Counted from the stretch's first letter, positions 1 to 9,769 are shown. The stretch: 64,000 nt of DNA from Chryseobacterium herbae (GCF_025154075.1 NZ_JAOAMU010000005.1:124001-188000); one strand, 5' to 3'. Program-made: numbers and translations. The notes: generated by a model from the letters alone, not told the origin.

Positions 1-357
1 GATTTCGGACAGTATGCTGATGCTGCAGGATATATGCCTGTCAACTTCCTTTCTAACAATGATATTACTGGTGGTAACTCTGGTTCTCCTGTAATTGACG
101 GAGACGGAAACCTTATCGGTATTGCATTCGATGGAAACAGCGAAGCATTAAGCGGAGATATCGTATTTGAACAGGAGTGGCAGAAAACGATCAACGTAGA
201 TGTACGTTTCGTTCTTTGGACTATCGACAAATATGCCGGTGCAAGAAGATTGGTTGACGAATTAAAGCTTGTAAGAGGAGAAAACACTCCTGCTGATACC
301 AAGACTAAAAATTCTGGGACTACTCAAATGCCTAAGAAAACAAAGGTCAAAAAATAA
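1..357 (+). CDS. S46 family dipeptidyl peptidase, C-terminal fragment
   Basis: Only the last 118 codons are visible; the frame is open from base 1, so the gene starts outside the window. The GGNSGSP motif (visible residues 24-30) is the serine-nucleophile motif of the S46 family (DPP7/DPP11), which releases dipeptides from peptide N-termini in the periplasm of Bacteroidota. The residue 18 positions after the putative catalytic Ser27 is Gly. From family knowledge that position is Gly in DPP7 (hydrophobic P1) and Arg in DPP11 (acidic P1), so a DPP7-like specificity is inferred. The C-terminus carries a short Lys/Thr-rich tail. Family assignment is firm; specificity is tentative. Confidence 0.88.
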   Translation, partial: DFGQYADAAGYMPVNFLSNNDITGGNSGSPVIDGDGNLIGIAFDGNSEALSGDIVFEQEWQKTINVDVRFVLWTIDKYAGARRLVDELKLVRGENTPADTKTKNSGTTQMPKKTKVKK

Positions 358-376
358 TCTTTTTTGATTTGGATAT

Positions 377-407
377 AAAACCGTGAATGTATGTTCACGG
401 TTTTTTT
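377..407 (+). terminator. Rho-independent terminator of the S46 peptidase gene
   Basis: The inverted repeat CCGTGAA...TTCACGG (381-387/394-400) has a 6-nt loop. It is flanked by AAAA upstream and seven T downstream, about 20 nt after the stop. It covers the first ATG of the next open frame (391), which argues for a later start of that gene. Confidence 0.85.
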
Positions 408-432
408 ATTTTTGAACTATAAATCTTTCCCT

Positions 433-903
433 ATGAAACCTACAGAATTTACAGCAGTTATACAGCAAAACGGTGAAATCAACGCTGCTTTTGTGGAATT
501 TCCTTTTTCTACGGAGGAATTATTCAGCAAAAAAGGACAAATTAGGATTAAAGCTACATTTGATCATAAAGTGGAATACCGCGGAAGCCTTGTTAAAATG
601 AATACCGATTGTCATATTTTAGGACTTACACAAGAAGTACGAAAGCAACTTGGAAAAAGTTTCGGAGATGAGGTTTCTGTTTCCTTAATTGAAGATAAGG
701 AGGAAAGAACAGTGGAAATCGCTGATGATATTGCTTCTGTCTTTAATGAAAATCGTGATGCGAAAACCCTGTTTGACAAGATGAGCTATACGCACCGGAA
801 AGAATATATCCGCTGGATTGAAGAAGCTAAGAAACCGGAAACAAGAGAGAACAGAAAAATTAAAATGATAGAAATGATTCTGGAGGGGAAGAAAGGCATA
901 TAA
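433..903 (+). CDS. YdeI/OmpD-associated family protein (DUF1905 plus YdeI domain)
   Basis: The protein is 156 aa from ATG 433 (MKPTEF). An in-frame ATG at 391 lies inside the upstream terminator hairpin and would add 14 unconserved-looking residues, so it was rejected. The N-terminal half (about residues 1-95) looks like the DUF1905 beta-barrel fold. The C-terminal half carries the YdeI pattern with FDKMSYTHRKEYIRWIEEAK and a following ETRENRKIK stretch. Members are small cytoplasmic proteins whose molecular function is not established; some were called bacteriocin-protection proteins. It is flanked by terminators and probably monocistronic. Confidence 0.82.
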   Translation: MKPTEFTAVIQQNGEINAAFVEFPFSTEELFSKKGQIRIKATFDHKVEYRGSLVKMNTDCHILGLTQEVRKQLGKSFGDEVSVSLIEDKEERTVEIADDIASVFNENRDAKTLFDKMSYTHRKEYIRWIEEAKKPETRENRKIKMIEMILEGKKGI

Positions 904-930
904 AAAGAGCTCAGGATTTCCTGAACTCTT
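904..930. terminator. Bidirectional terminator between convergent genes
   Basis: AAAGAGCTCAGG/CCTGAACTCTTT forms a near-perfect stem with an ATTT loop. It lies directly after the stop at 903 and 25 bp before the end of the leftward gene at 955, so it can serve both. Confidence 0.7.
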
Positions 931-954
931 TGGGTTTATTTTGAATGAATTGGT

Positions 955-2979
955 TTAGTAACTATCAAAAGTACAGATCGGAAAAGTAATATCCGCATCA
1001 GTCACTGTGACGTGAGAAGGAATATTAGCGGTGATCACATTTCCTGCTTTTGATGCAATTTTAAAACGAACAGTTCCTCCGGCTGTATTGATGTAGAATA
1101 TTGTTCCAAGAGACAGTTTAGTCATATCTCCTGTCTTTACTATAAATGATCTTGATCCAACAGCAGCATCTACCGTATATCCTGACAATGCACTTCCCAC
1201 TCCGGATTCTTTAATGACCGTAGTTTTATGGGTATTAAAATTGTAGAATTTCTCGCCGGTATTGAAGTTGAATCCAACCATACTTGAATCTGAAGGATCA
1301 TTAACCGTTGAATAGGTTTCCGAAGGAATCTGAAGGAATTTCACCTTCTCAATTTTTCCTCTGTCCGCTCTGTTGATCATCACCTTCAGTCTTGCATTTT
1401 CAAAAGGACTCTGAATAATTCCTACATACTTTGCCTCCGGAATAAAATACATATTATTTACATAGTCACCTTCATCTTTGGCCCCGATTCTGATTATTCT
1501 CACCTCCGGACTTGGACCATTCTCATCGATCCAATAATCCTGAGGTCTAAAATCAAGTAAATTTTTTTGAGCCTGCAATAAGGTAATATCCGTTATAATC
1601 TGTCTATTTTCATCAAAAAGAACAAACTGCGGATAACGGTGCCATTGTACCCATAAGTTGGTATTGTGATCATTGATTTTAAAAACCTGACAGAATTGAT
1701 TATCATAATCAGCATTTGGGAACAAGCCTGTAAGTTCATTAAACGGCTCCAGGTTCTTTACATAAAAATGACTGTCTGAACCATTGGTCTTTAAGTCTTC
1801 ACTTAAGTCTTCGTCTAATAAAACAACAGGTTTTTCTCCAATGTATTTAACACCGTCCTGATCCGTAAAATAAGTAAGGTAATGAATTTGACTTGAATTA
1901 AAATTAAACTCAGAACCTCTGTGGAAAATACCAATTCTTTCTCCTGTTTTAATTTCAATTCTTGGTTCTGAAATAGAAATTCCATAGCATGGAGCTGCTG
2001 AAAAGTCAAAACAAAGGGTTTCCCAAGGATCTAAGTCATGTCCCCATTCAAAAGCCTGATTAAGGAAAAGCCAGGAATTACATCCTTTAGACGCTGCATC
2101 TTTCTCAAACTTCACAAATGTTCTTCTGCGGGTCACCGTACTGGCATCGAGTAATCCTGTAAAAGATCCAAACTCACCACCAATAACACGGTTTGCATTG
2201 GCCCAGCCATCATTACTATTTCTGATTACAAATGCATCAAGATTAGACTGCATTGATTTTAGCTGAATTTCATTCCAGGCAAAACCGGAAAATATGCCTG
2301 GTGAATTATTGGCATCACAAACAATTCCTTTGGTAAAGAAAGAAGCTCCCAGGTACATTTTAGAATGCTGTGAACCCTGAAGTAAAATCCCTACATAATT
2401 ATCAGAAGAAGCATTGGCTACAGGAGTTCCTGAAATATTAGTTGTAATTGTATTTTTAAAACTATTCTGAAAGATCAGTGCTGTTTTATCACTTGTTCCT
2501 CTATAGAATATTCTATCTACAATGAAGTTTACCGGCTTTTTAAATAAGACCGTATTTGTGATTTTATATCCAACCGGGCTGTTTCCAACTAAAGTAACAG
2601 ACTGCAGTTCAAGAGAAAACCGCTCACTTGGATTACTCGGATCCACAGACACAAAATCATAAAGTCTGTTGACAAAATCTGCGGCTTTTAAGAATGCCTG
2701 CGTATCATCCGTTGTAGAATCTCCTTTTGCTCCAAAAAGTTCAATATTAATAGGTTTTCCGGCCAGGAAACTTGTCAGTGCATAGTATTCACTGTTTCTT
2801 TTTCTATAAATAATACCGTCACATAAAGCGTCTGTCATAGCAACCGGATTAGCTTCGTGATACCAGTGAGTCACTTTCTGATAGTTTACATTTTCTAAAG
2901 AATAACTGTCTACCAGCTGTACCAAATCATCTGCCGGATCTGTAGAGGTAGGTGAAAAAAAATCGTTCGTAAATTTCAT
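955..2979 (-). CDS. Pectate-lyase-3/tailspike-like beta-helix protein
   Basis: The protein is 674 aa. Around residues 80-95 it has the FGAKGD...TDDTQAF signature that opens Pectate_lyase_3 right-handed beta-helices, found in phage tailspikes, polysaccharide depolymerases and pectinases. Asn-rich beta-helix-like rungs follow to about residue 350. The C-terminal half (about 400-674) is beta-rich and has no motif I recognise. There is no signal peptide, no lipobox and no T9SS tail, unlike most Bacteroidota polysaccharide-degrading enzymes. It either stays in the cell or is exported by a route that needs no Sec signal, such as a contractile injection apparatus. The upstream element at 3047-3091 is shared with the toxin operon that starts at 24771. 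Enzymatic activity is not established. Confidence 0.65.
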   Translation of the reverse strand: MKFTNDFFSPTSTDPADDLVQLVDSYSLENVNYQKVTHWYHEANPVAMTDALCDGIIYRKRNSEYYALTSFLAGKPINIELFGAKGDSTTDDTQAFLKAADFVNRLYDFVSVDPSNPSERFSLELQSVTLVGNSPVGYKITNTVLFKKPVNFIVDRIFYRGTSDKTALIFQNSFKNTITTNISGTPVANASSDNYVGILLQGSQHSKMYLGASFFTKGIVCDANNSPGIFSGFAWNEIQLKSMQSNLDAFVIRNSNDGWANANRVIGGEFGSFTGLLDASTVTRRRTFVKFEKDAASKGCNSWLFLNQAFEWGHDLDPWETLCFDFSAAPCYGISISEPRIEIKTGERIGIFHRGSEFNFNSSQIHYLTYFTDQDGVKYIGEKPVVLLDEDLSEDLKTNGSDSHFYVKNLEPFNELTGLFPNADYDNQFCQVFKINDHNTNLWVQWHRYPQFVLFDENRQIITDITLLQAQKNLLDFRPQDYWIDENGPSPEVRIIRIGAKDEGDYVNNMYFIPEAKYVGIIQSPFENARLKVMINRADRGKIEKVKFLQIPSETYSTVNDPSDSSMVGFNFNTGEKFYNFNTHKTTVIKESGVGSALSGYTVDAAVGSRSFIVKTGDMTKLSLGTIFYINTAGGTVRFKIASKAGNVITANIPSHVTVTDADITFPICTFDSY

Positions 2980-3046
2980 TTTGTTAATATTTTTTGATTA
3001 AAGTGAATGATCAGAACAAAGATGATATGGCCATATTCTCTTTTTG

Positions 3047-3091
3047 TCTGATGCAAATATCGTCACGCACAGCGACAGAACTCGGCGTGTT
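3047..3091 (-). promoter_or_regulatory. Bipartite upstream element, copy 1
   Basis: Read leftward it is AACACGCCGAGTTCTGTCGCT, then nine variable bases, then GATATTTGCATCAGA. The copy at 24921-24965 has the same two blocks with a 9-nt spacer of different sequence. The GATATTTGC block resembles a Bacteroidota -7 box (TAnnTTTG), so this may be a promoter or an operator plus promoter. It lies about 70 nt upstream of the beta-helix gene. Confidence 0.6.
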
Positions 3092-3226
3092 ATATTTTAA
3101 AAATTAAAAAAAACAAATACACTGATTTTCAATACATTAAAAACAAATAAATAAAATCCCTGTCAGGATTCACCCACCGCCCCGACAGTATTTGTGTAAC
3201 AAATAATAATAACAAAAATTTTATTT

Positions 3227-4450
3227 ATGAAAAAAAACCTATTCAAAACAGCGTCGTTAGCAGCGGGAATACTGACAGCGTTTATTCTTACCTCTTGTGA
3301 TGACAATGACAATATGATGATGGACAACAATGCTGTCCAAAGAACCATCACCTTTGAAAATGTGGTCACACCAAAAGATTTTGTGGAAAGTGGAAGTTTT
3401 CAGGGAACAGGTAGCCCAGTGATTTTGCCTGGACAGTCGGTTTCCTTTACATTCAGTGCGGGAAAAACACAGGCTCTGATGTTGGCAACGATGTATGGCG
3501 CCTCTAAAGATTGGTTTTTTGCTTCAAAGCAGCCTGGAATCAAACTTTTTGATGACAATGGAAATGCAGTCACTGGAGACGTTTCTTCACAGGTTCTCTT
3601 GTGGGACAACGGAACAAAAAATGATACTTCGGGACAGATGGAAAGCAAACCTATTGCTCAGGTTCCAAATGTAAATGCCTCGCAACTGATGAAACTTAAT
3701 CTCATGTACAACGACGTTTCTTCTGAATTTACCCTGACCATCAGCAACAATTCCGGAGGAACAGCTAATGAAACTCCATTTTCACCAGGCGTATGGGCGG
3801 TTTCAAATTACAACGGATCTCAGCTTCTTAACAGTGCTCCATTTTTCACCGCAAATGCTTTATCAAATCCTGAAATTACAGATATAGCGCAGATGGGAAA
3901 TATCAGTAAAATGATGATGAAACTTAATGTAAACACGGGAATTATGACGGGACTCTCCCCAGCTTTGGTAGTTGTTTACACCGGTGATAAAAATCCTGTC
4001 TATGAATTAGGGCAGACGGATGCCGGAAAAGGTTTGAAAGAGGTTTCACAGTCTGGAAATGTTTCAAAACTTCAGACCAGCCTAAAAGCTTTACCGAACG
4101 TCAAAGGTGTTTATGTGGCAGGAACTGCACCTGTAGCTCCCGGCAGTAAGGTGATGACTCAATTTACAGCCTCTCCCGGAGATAAAATTGCTTATGTTAC
4201 TATGTTTGGTTTCTCTAATGACTGGTTTTATGCTAATGAACAAAGCATTGATGCCAATGCAAAAGGTGATCTTACTTCAAAAACCACCTTATTTGATTCC
4301 GGAACGGGAGTAGATCAATATCCCGGTGCAGGAAACAGACAGTCTTTATTCGGAGGAACACCGCAAAGCGAAAGCAAACCTATTGCAAAAGTGGGAAGTA
4401 TCTTCCCGGTTACTGCAGTGCAGAATGTTATCAAAGTGACGATCGATTAA
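3227..4450 (+). CDS. Spondin-domain lipoprotein with two spondin_N repeats
   Basis: The protein is 407 aa with a lipoprotein signal peptide (LTSC, lipidated Cys24) followed by an Asp/Asn/Met-rich linker. Two related halves follow, about residues 38-175 and 195-407. Each contains the spondin_N pattern of a hydrophobic strand, MFG/MYG-x-S-x-DWF(F/Y)A, and a downstream ESKPIA motif. The repeated DWFFA/DWFYA and SKPIA sequences make the internal duplication plain. Spondin domains are beta-sandwich adhesion modules in eukaryotes; the bacterial role is unknown. It is probably anchored in the outer membrane or exposed at the surface. It is monocistronic, with a strong terminator after the stop. Confidence 0.85.
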   Translation: MKKNLFKTASLAAGILTAFILTSCDDNDNMMMDNNAVQRTITFENVVTPKDFVESGSFQGTGSPVILPGQSVSFTFSAGKTQALMLATMYGASKDWFFASKQPGIKLFDDNGNAVTGDVSSQVLLWDNGTKNDTSGQMESKPIAQVPNVNASQLMKLNLMYNDVSSEFTLTISNNSGGTANETPFSPGVWAVSNYNGSQLLNSAPFFTANALSNPEITDIAQMGNISKMMMKLNVNTGIMTGLSPALVVVYTGDKNPVYELGQTDAGKGLKEVSQSGNVSKLQTSLKALPNVKGVYVAGTAPVAPGSKVMTQFTASPGDKIAYVTMFGFSNDWFYANEQSIDANAKGDLTSKTTLFDSGTGVDQYPGAGNRQSLFGGTPQSESKPIAKVGSIFPVTAVQNVIKVTID

Positions 4451-4481
4451 CGATTTAAAGACTTTTAAATTCAACTCATAA

Positions 4482-4514
4482 AAAATACCAGACAGTCTTG
4501 CTATCTGGTATTTT
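4482..4514. terminator. Bidirectional terminator
   Basis: AAAATACCAGACAG/CTATCTGGTATTTT is a long stem with a 5-nt loop and A/T flanks. It lies between the convergent spondin gene and the NRPS-like gene. Confidence 0.85.
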
Positions 4515-4533
4515 ATGTTAAATAATAGAATAA

Positions 4534-7500
4534 CTATGAGATAGGAATTCCTAAATATGTAAGGTAAGCATCAAGCATATTCTTATCAAATGCAGGTTCC
4601 TCAATTCCGGAATTTTCCAAGAACTTTATCACATTTGAGCAATCCCAGACGTAAGTATTCTGATACAGCTCCACGGTGGAAAGTCCTTCATGCATATTGT
4701 CCTTAAAGAGGCTGGTCAATGGGTACAATCTGTTTTTGCTGTCATCTTCCCACTGTTTTCTCCATTCTTTATAAGGAAGCCCTTCGAGGGTCAGCGGATA
4801 ATATTTCTTCAGCAGAGCAAAGAAACTTTCCAGGGTAAGATTGGTTTCAGGTCTGGCGATCAGATTGAACTTTTTCCCTACTGCTTCTTTATTTTTTGTG
4901 ATATGCGCCATGGCTTTGGTCATATAATCTACTGTGATCAATCCTTCTCTCAACTCGGTCAACAAAGGATAGGATTTAAATTCCACACAGTTTTTCACCA
5001 AACCGGACCACCACTGATAAGGGGCACTTGCACCTGTTTCACTGTGACACATGGCATACCCAAGACGGTAAGTGATCAACGGAAGACCGTCTTTAGCAGC
5101 CAGATCAGCTACGGCTTCCATCACCCATTTGCTTCTTACATAGCCAATATCTTTGCTTACCGACATCAGATTCTGGGCAATATCATCGCTTTCCAGCATC
5201 ACTGTTTTACCGGTGAATACATGTCCCCAGCTGTAAACAGAAATAGTGGACAGCAGCGCAAGACATTTGGTCTTTTCTGCACCTGCGAGTTTAATAATCT
5301 CTCTTAATCCTTCTACATTAGGCGCTTTCATATAGGAATAAGGCTCAATAAAATTCACAGAACTTCCGGAGTGATAAATAAGATCCAGCATCCCCGCAAG
5401 ACTTTTGAACACCTCATCAGAAAGACCCAGTAACGGAAGAGAAAGGTCGCCTATTACCGGAATGATTCTCGGTTTCTGTTCTTCTTTTCGGCCAATATGA
5501 TATTGCTTAAAACATCGGTCTATTTTCTCCACCGCATAAAATTCATCCTGAGCTCTTACCAAACAGTAAATATCCGCATCAGTCGTGTCTAAAAGTTCCT
5601 GCAGCAGATGAATGCCTACAAATCCGGTGACTCCTGTTAAAAAGATCGTCTTTGGATTTTCCAGTTGTTTCGGATCAAAGCCGCCTGCAAAAACAGTTCC
5701 TGGAGCCAGGTAGACATCCTGCTGAAGAGCGACGTATGGCTCAACATCCTCTACAGGAATGGCTTCACGGGCTTCTTTGGCCCTGGTAATCAATTCATCT
5801 GCTAACTGCTTCAGCACTGGAAACTGATAAATATCCCGCATATAGACTTTGGTGTCAATTTTTGAATTCAGCGCAGTAGCAACAATGGCCACAAGCAGAG
5901 AATTTCCACCTATATCAAAGAAATTATCCGTAATATTAATCACCGGACGTTCCAGTTCTTCTGCCCAGATATCTGCGATAATTTTCTCGGTCTCATTGGT
6001 AGGAGGTTCAGTGGAAATAAGTTCTTTTGCTTCTTTATCTGCAAGTTCTTTCAGGAAATGGGTGTCGGTTTTTCCATTGGCGGTCAATGGTATTTTATCT
6101 ACCCTTACGATTTGTGCAGGGATCATATATCCGGGCAATTCTTCTTTCAGTTGTTGTCTTATCCATGCAGCATCTGCTTTTAAATCAGATTTAAATACAA
6201 TAAAAGCAACGATGTATTTATTGCTTCCCGCATTATCTTTGGTGATCACTGCCGCTTCCTGTATCCCTTCCAAACGGGCTAGTGTACGTTCTATTTCCCC
6301 AAGTTCCACACGGAATCCACGAATTTTCACCTGATTGTCTATTCTTCCCAAAAATTCAATATCTCCATCTGGTTTCCAACGGGCAAGATCTCCGGTTCGG
6401 TACAGTTTTTCGTTTCCGCGGAATGGGCTGACAATGAATTTGGAGGCGGTCATCTCTTCATTATTAAGATAGCCTTTGGCAAGAATATTTCCTCCGATGT
6501 ATAATTCTCCGACTGCTCCAACAGGCAGAAGTTCGTTATTTCCCCCTAAAATATACACCTTTGCATTGGCAACCGGTTTTCCGATTGAAGAAACATAGGC
6601 TCCATTGATATCTTTTACTTTTTTAAAGGTTGCATAAACCGTACATTCCGTTGGGCCGTAATAATCGATCAGTTCATAACTCAATTCACTTGTGAGAACA
6701 GGCTTTAATTTTTCTCCACCTGTAAAAAGATATTTAAGTTCCAGACCCGTATACTTTCTGGTTTCAGCAACGACAGAGGGAGCAAGAACAGATGGCACGA
6801 ATCCGTGTGTAATGCGGTTTTTGCGGTAATAATTCACCAATTCTGAAGCTTCTACCCGATCTTCATTGTCTGCGATAAAGATCACAGCACCGGCCGTAAG
6901 TGCAGACCAGGTTTCCCATACAGAGATATCAAATGCCAATCCGGCAACTAGGGTAAGGTGTGAGGCATGATCAACATGAAAATAATGATTGTGCCACGTC
7001 ACAAGATGCTGAATGCTGTGATGAGAAATCATTACCCCTTTTGGATTTCCTGTGGAACCGGAGGTGTAGATCGTATAGGCTAAAGCATCCTGATGAAGAT
7101 TAATTTTTGGCTGCTCTGCAGATAAATGAGCAAAATTTTCCATTTGATCCAGATAAAGAACTTCAATGTTTATTCCTTTTTTCAGCAGATTTCCCCGTGG
7201 TTGATCGGTAATTATTATTTTTGCTGAAGTGTCCGTAAGAATATATTCAACCCGTTTTACAGGATAGGCCGGATCTACGGGTACATATGCGGCTCCGGTT
7301 TTCAGGACTCCCAGAATAGCGACAAGCCATTCTAATGATCGATCCAGCCATACCGGAACATACATTCCCTCTTTTACTCCTTTTTCCAGAAGGGCGTTGG
7401 CCAATTGGTTGCTTTTCTGATCCAGTTCCCGATACGAGATCTGTCCGTCCTGATAGGCAGCAGCGGTATTTTCAGGATGAAGGGATACCTGCTTTCTGAA

Positions 7501-7641
7501 AAGGGAAACCAATGTTTCTTCCTTAGGATAATCCCAGCTTGTCGTATTGAAATCGTTGAGAAGGTTTTCAGGGTCTTCTGAAGATAAAAGAACCGGCGCA
7601 CCAGCGGGTTGGCCCGATGGTGTTGATAGGGTATTTGGCAT
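4534..7641 (-). CDS. NRPS-like adenylation-carrier-thioester reductase (A-PCP-R)
   Basis: The protein is 1035 aa. The adenylation domain (about 30-530) shows YTSGSTGNPKG near residue 195, DYYGPTECT, and the IDNQVKIRGFRVE region. The carrier domain carries the phosphopantetheine Ser in GGNSL near residue 575. The C-terminal thioester reductase/SDR domain begins with LTGVTGFVGIHLL near 669 and has the catalytic YVRSK near 834. It would activate one amino or carboxylic acid, load it onto the carrier arm and release it as an aldehyde or alcohol. No condensation domain, phosphopantetheinyl transferase or tailoring gene is adjacent, so it resembles carboxylate-reductase or Lys2-type enzymes as much as true NRPSs. 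The substrate is unknown. Confidence 0.88.
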   Translation of the reverse strand: MPNTLSTPSGQPAGAPVLLSSEDPENLLNDFNTTSWDYPKEETLVSLFRKQVSLHPENTAAAYQDGQISYRELDQKSNQLANALLEKGVKEGMYVPVWLDRSLEWLVAILGVLKTGAAYVPVDPAYPVKRVEYILTDTSAKIIITDQPRGNLLKKGINIEVLYLDQMENFAHLSAEQPKINLHQDALAYTIYTSGSTGNPKGVMISHHSIQHLVTWHNHYFHVDHASHLTLVAGLAFDISVWETWSALTAGAVIFIADNEDRVEASELVNYYRKNRITHGFVPSVLAPSVVAETRKYTGLELKYLFTGGEKLKPVLTSELSYELIDYYGPTECTVYATFKKVKDINGAYVSSIGKPVANAKVYILGGNNELLPVGAVGELYIGGNILAKGYLNNEEMTASKFIVSPFRGNEKLYRTGDLARWKPDGDIEFLGRIDNQVKIRGFRVELGEIERTLARLEGIQEAAVITKDNAGSNKYIVAFIVFKSDLKADAAWIRQQLKEELPGYMIPAQIVRVDKIPLTANGKTDTHFLKELADKEAKELISTEPPTNETEKIIADIWAEELERPVINITDNFFDIGGNSLLVAIVATALNSKIDTKVYMRDIYQFPVLKQLADELITRAKEAREAIPVEDVEPYVALQQDVYLAPGTVFAGGFDPKQLENPKTIFLTGVTGFVGIHLLQELLDTTDADIYCLVRAQDEFYAVEKIDRCFKQYHIGRKEEQKPRIIPVIGDLSLPLLGLSDEVFKSLAGMLDLIYHSGSSVNFIEPYSYMKAPNVEGLREIIKLAGAEKTKCLALLSTISVYSWGHVFTGKTVMLESDDIAQNLMSVSKDIGYVRSKWVMEAVADLAAKDGLPLITYRLGYAMCHSETGASAPYQWWSGLVKNCVEFKSYPLLTELREGLITVDYMTKAMAHITKNKEAVGKKFNLIARPETNLTLESFFALLKKYYPLTLEGLPYKEWRKQWEDDSKNRLYPLTSLFKDNMHEGLSTVELYQNTYVWDCSNVIKFLENSGIEEPAFDKNMLDAYLTYLGIPIS

Positions 7642-8065
7642 ATTAGTTTTTGTTTTGGTTGATGATAAGTGGTCGGAGTGATCTGTTTGTATAGCAGAAC
7701 CTTAAACATGTTAAAAAAACAGTTTATTATAATTCAATCGATAAAGAATATGATTAATTCTTCAGGACTATTATTTAGCTTATGTCATCTTAAGTCCCGT
7801 TAATTGATTTTTCTTCCATAATGCAATATTTTTAAAAATTTGGTAATCAAATTTAACATAATATTTTACATCACAGATTAAATAAAGATAAATTTTCCCA
7901 AATATGAGAATTAAACTAAAATATTAAAATCATTCATTTAAAAAGATATAAACAAGAAAATTAAATCAAACTATCAAAACTAAACAGGATTAAAATCTTT
8001 AAAATAATGGAAATTAAAAAGAAAATAAAATTTTCCAGATTAGCTATTTATTGCAAAATTCAGAA
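7642..8065. other. Gene-free AT-rich leader of the NRPS-like gene
   Basis: These 424 bp lie upstream of the NRPS-like gene and downstream of the ComM gene, both leftward. Open frames here are short or antisense. The stretch is very AT-rich with homopolymer A/T runs. I found no convincing hairpin, repeat or RNA gene. Confidence 0.6.
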
Positions 8066-9601
8066 TTATATATTCCAAAATTCCCGATCCAGGCTTCTGT
8101 ATTGGATGGCTTCAGAAATGTGATGGGAAAGTATCTGTTCAGATCCTTCCAGATCAGCGGCGGTTCTGGCCACTTTCAGGATCCTGTCGTAAGCTCTGGC
8201 AGAAAGATTCAGCTTTTCCATTGCCATCTTGATGAGGTGAAGTGAGGTTTCATCCAGGCTACAGAATGCCTCAATTTCTTTTGGCCCTATTTGAGCATTA
8301 TAGCTGATATTAAGATCATTATAGCGTTCATTCTGAATACTGCGTGCTTTCATAACCCGGTCCCGGATATCTGAACTCTTCTCTCCTTTTCTTTTTTCGG
8401 CCAGCTGTTCAAATTCAACTTTCTGTACTTCAATGTGGATATCGATCCTGTCTAATAAAGGTCCAGACAGTTTATTCATATACCGCTGCATTTCGTAAAC
8501 GGACGAAGTATTTCCCGGATCATCGGGAAAAAAGCCGCTGGGACTAGGATTCATGGATGCAATGAGCATAAAACTCGCAGGATAGTTGACGGTAAATCTG
8601 GCTCGTGAAATGGTTACTTCACGATCTTCAAGCGGCTGCCTCATTACTTCTAAAACAGTTCTTTTAAACTCAGGCATTTCATCCAGAAATAAAACTCCGT
8701 TGTGCGCCAATGAAATTTCTCCGGGCTGAGGATAACTTCCGCCTCCAACCAGCGCCACATCAGATATCGTGTGATGAGGTGAGCGGAAAGGGCGAACGGT
8801 CATGAGTGAAGTTTCTGTTCCTATTTTGCCCGCCACAGAATGTATTTTAGTGGTTTCCAAAGCTTCCTTCAAGGTAAGAGGAGGCAGAATCCCAGGAACT
8901 CTTTTGGCCAGCATTGTCTTTCCACTGCCCGGTGGACCAATGAGGATGATGTTATGTCCTCCTGCCGCGGCGACTTCCATGGCTCTTTTTGCAGTTTCCT
9001 GTCCTTTAACTTCAGAAAAATCGAACGGGAAATCGTTGATTTTTTCCTGAAATTCTTTTCGCGTGTCTAATACAACTCTTTTAATCGGTTTTCCTTCATT
9101 AAAGAAATCAATTACTTCTTTAATATTTTCAGCGCCGTATACTTCAAGACTATCTACAATAGCCGCTTCCCGTGTATTCTGCATGGGAAGGATAATTCCT
9201 TTGAAACCTTCTTCCCTAGCCTGTATAGCGATAGGAAGCACTCCTTTGATCGGCTGCAGGCTTCCGTCTAATGACAACTCGCCCATGATGATGTAGTCCT
9301 GAATATGTTCGGCAAGGATCTGGTCTGAGGCGGCCAGAATTCCAATGGCTATGCTGAGGTCGTACGCGGCACCTTCTTTCCTGAGATCTGCGGGAGCCAT
9401 ATTGATGGTAATTTTCTTTCCGGGGATTTTGTACCCTACATTTCTTAAGGCAGCGGAGATCCTGTAACTGCTTTCTTTAATGGCATTATCGGGAAGGCCA
9501 ACCAGATGGTAGCCTACTCCTCCGGTGTCTACATTCACTTCAATAGTAATGGTCTGCGCCGCAACTCCATGGATGGCACTTCCATAAATTTTTACCAGCA
9601 T
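8066..9601 (-). CDS. comM: YifB/ComM family Mg-chelatase-like AAA ATPase
   Basis: The protein is 511 aa, the full usual length. The N-terminal ChlI/Lon-C-like domain (about 1-170) precedes an AAA+ core with Walker A GPPGSGKT and Walker B VLFLDEMPEF. The C-terminal Mg_chelatase_C region contains LSARAYDRILKVARTAADLE. In Gammaproteobacteria ComM is a hexameric helicase that promotes branch migration during natural transformation; a DNA recombination role is likely but unproven here. The start at MLVKIYGSAIHG matches the family N-terminus. It appears monocistronic. Confidence 0.93.
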   Translation of the reverse strand: MLVKIYGSAIHGVAAQTITIEVNVDTGGVGYHLVGLPDNAIKESSYRISAALRNVGYKIPGKKITINMAPADLRKEGAAYDLSIAIGILAASDQILAEHIQDYIIMGELSLDGSLQPIKGVLPIAIQAREEGFKGIILPMQNTREAAIVDSLEVYGAENIKEVIDFFNEGKPIKRVVLDTRKEFQEKINDFPFDFSEVKGQETAKRAMEVAAAGGHNIILIGPPGSGKTMLAKRVPGILPPLTLKEALETTKIHSVAGKIGTETSLMTVRPFRSPHHTISDVALVGGGSYPQPGEISLAHNGVLFLDEMPEFKRTVLEVMRQPLEDREVTISRARFTVNYPASFMLIASMNPSPSGFFPDDPGNTSSVYEMQRYMNKLSGPLLDRIDIHIEVQKVEFEQLAEKRKGEKSSDIRDRVMKARSIQNERYNDLNISYNAQIGPKEIEAFCSLDETSLHLIKMAMEKLNLSARAYDRILKVARTAADLEGSEQILSHHISEAIQYRSLDREFWNI

Positions 9602-9703
9602 GATTGTGTTTTTTGTAAAAATAAATAATATAATTTTTCAAAATTTCTTCTTTCAAATTGACAGATTTAAGCTTCTTCATCCATTTTATAAAAAATTTCA
9701 ACA

Positions 9704-9769
9704 AAAAAGACAAACCGGTACAGACTGTCTCTATACCGGCTTATCAGCGATTAACAAAAAACTAACTCA
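9704..9769 (-). terminator. Repeated terminator unit, copy 1
   Basis: Read leftward, a GTTAGTTTTTT stretch leads into a hairpin with CCGGTA/TACCGG arms (9715-9739) followed by a T tract. A near-identical ~65-bp copy is at 13237-13299, both in the same orientation just downstream of a leftward gene. Here it ends the DUF6876-like gene. Confidence 0.8.

Noticed and set aside
391..432. Upstream in-frame ATG of the YdeI-type gene
   Set aside because: It lies inside the terminator hairpin of the previous gene and adds residues without family similarity; ATG 433 is preferred.
955..2979. Prophage tailspike
   Set aside because: No phage structural, integrase or lysis genes are nearby; the gene is flanked by ordinary chromosomal genes.
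4690..5307. 205-codon plus-strand frame inside the NRPS-like gene
   Set aside because: It is antisense to the conserved reductase domain and has no recognisable product.
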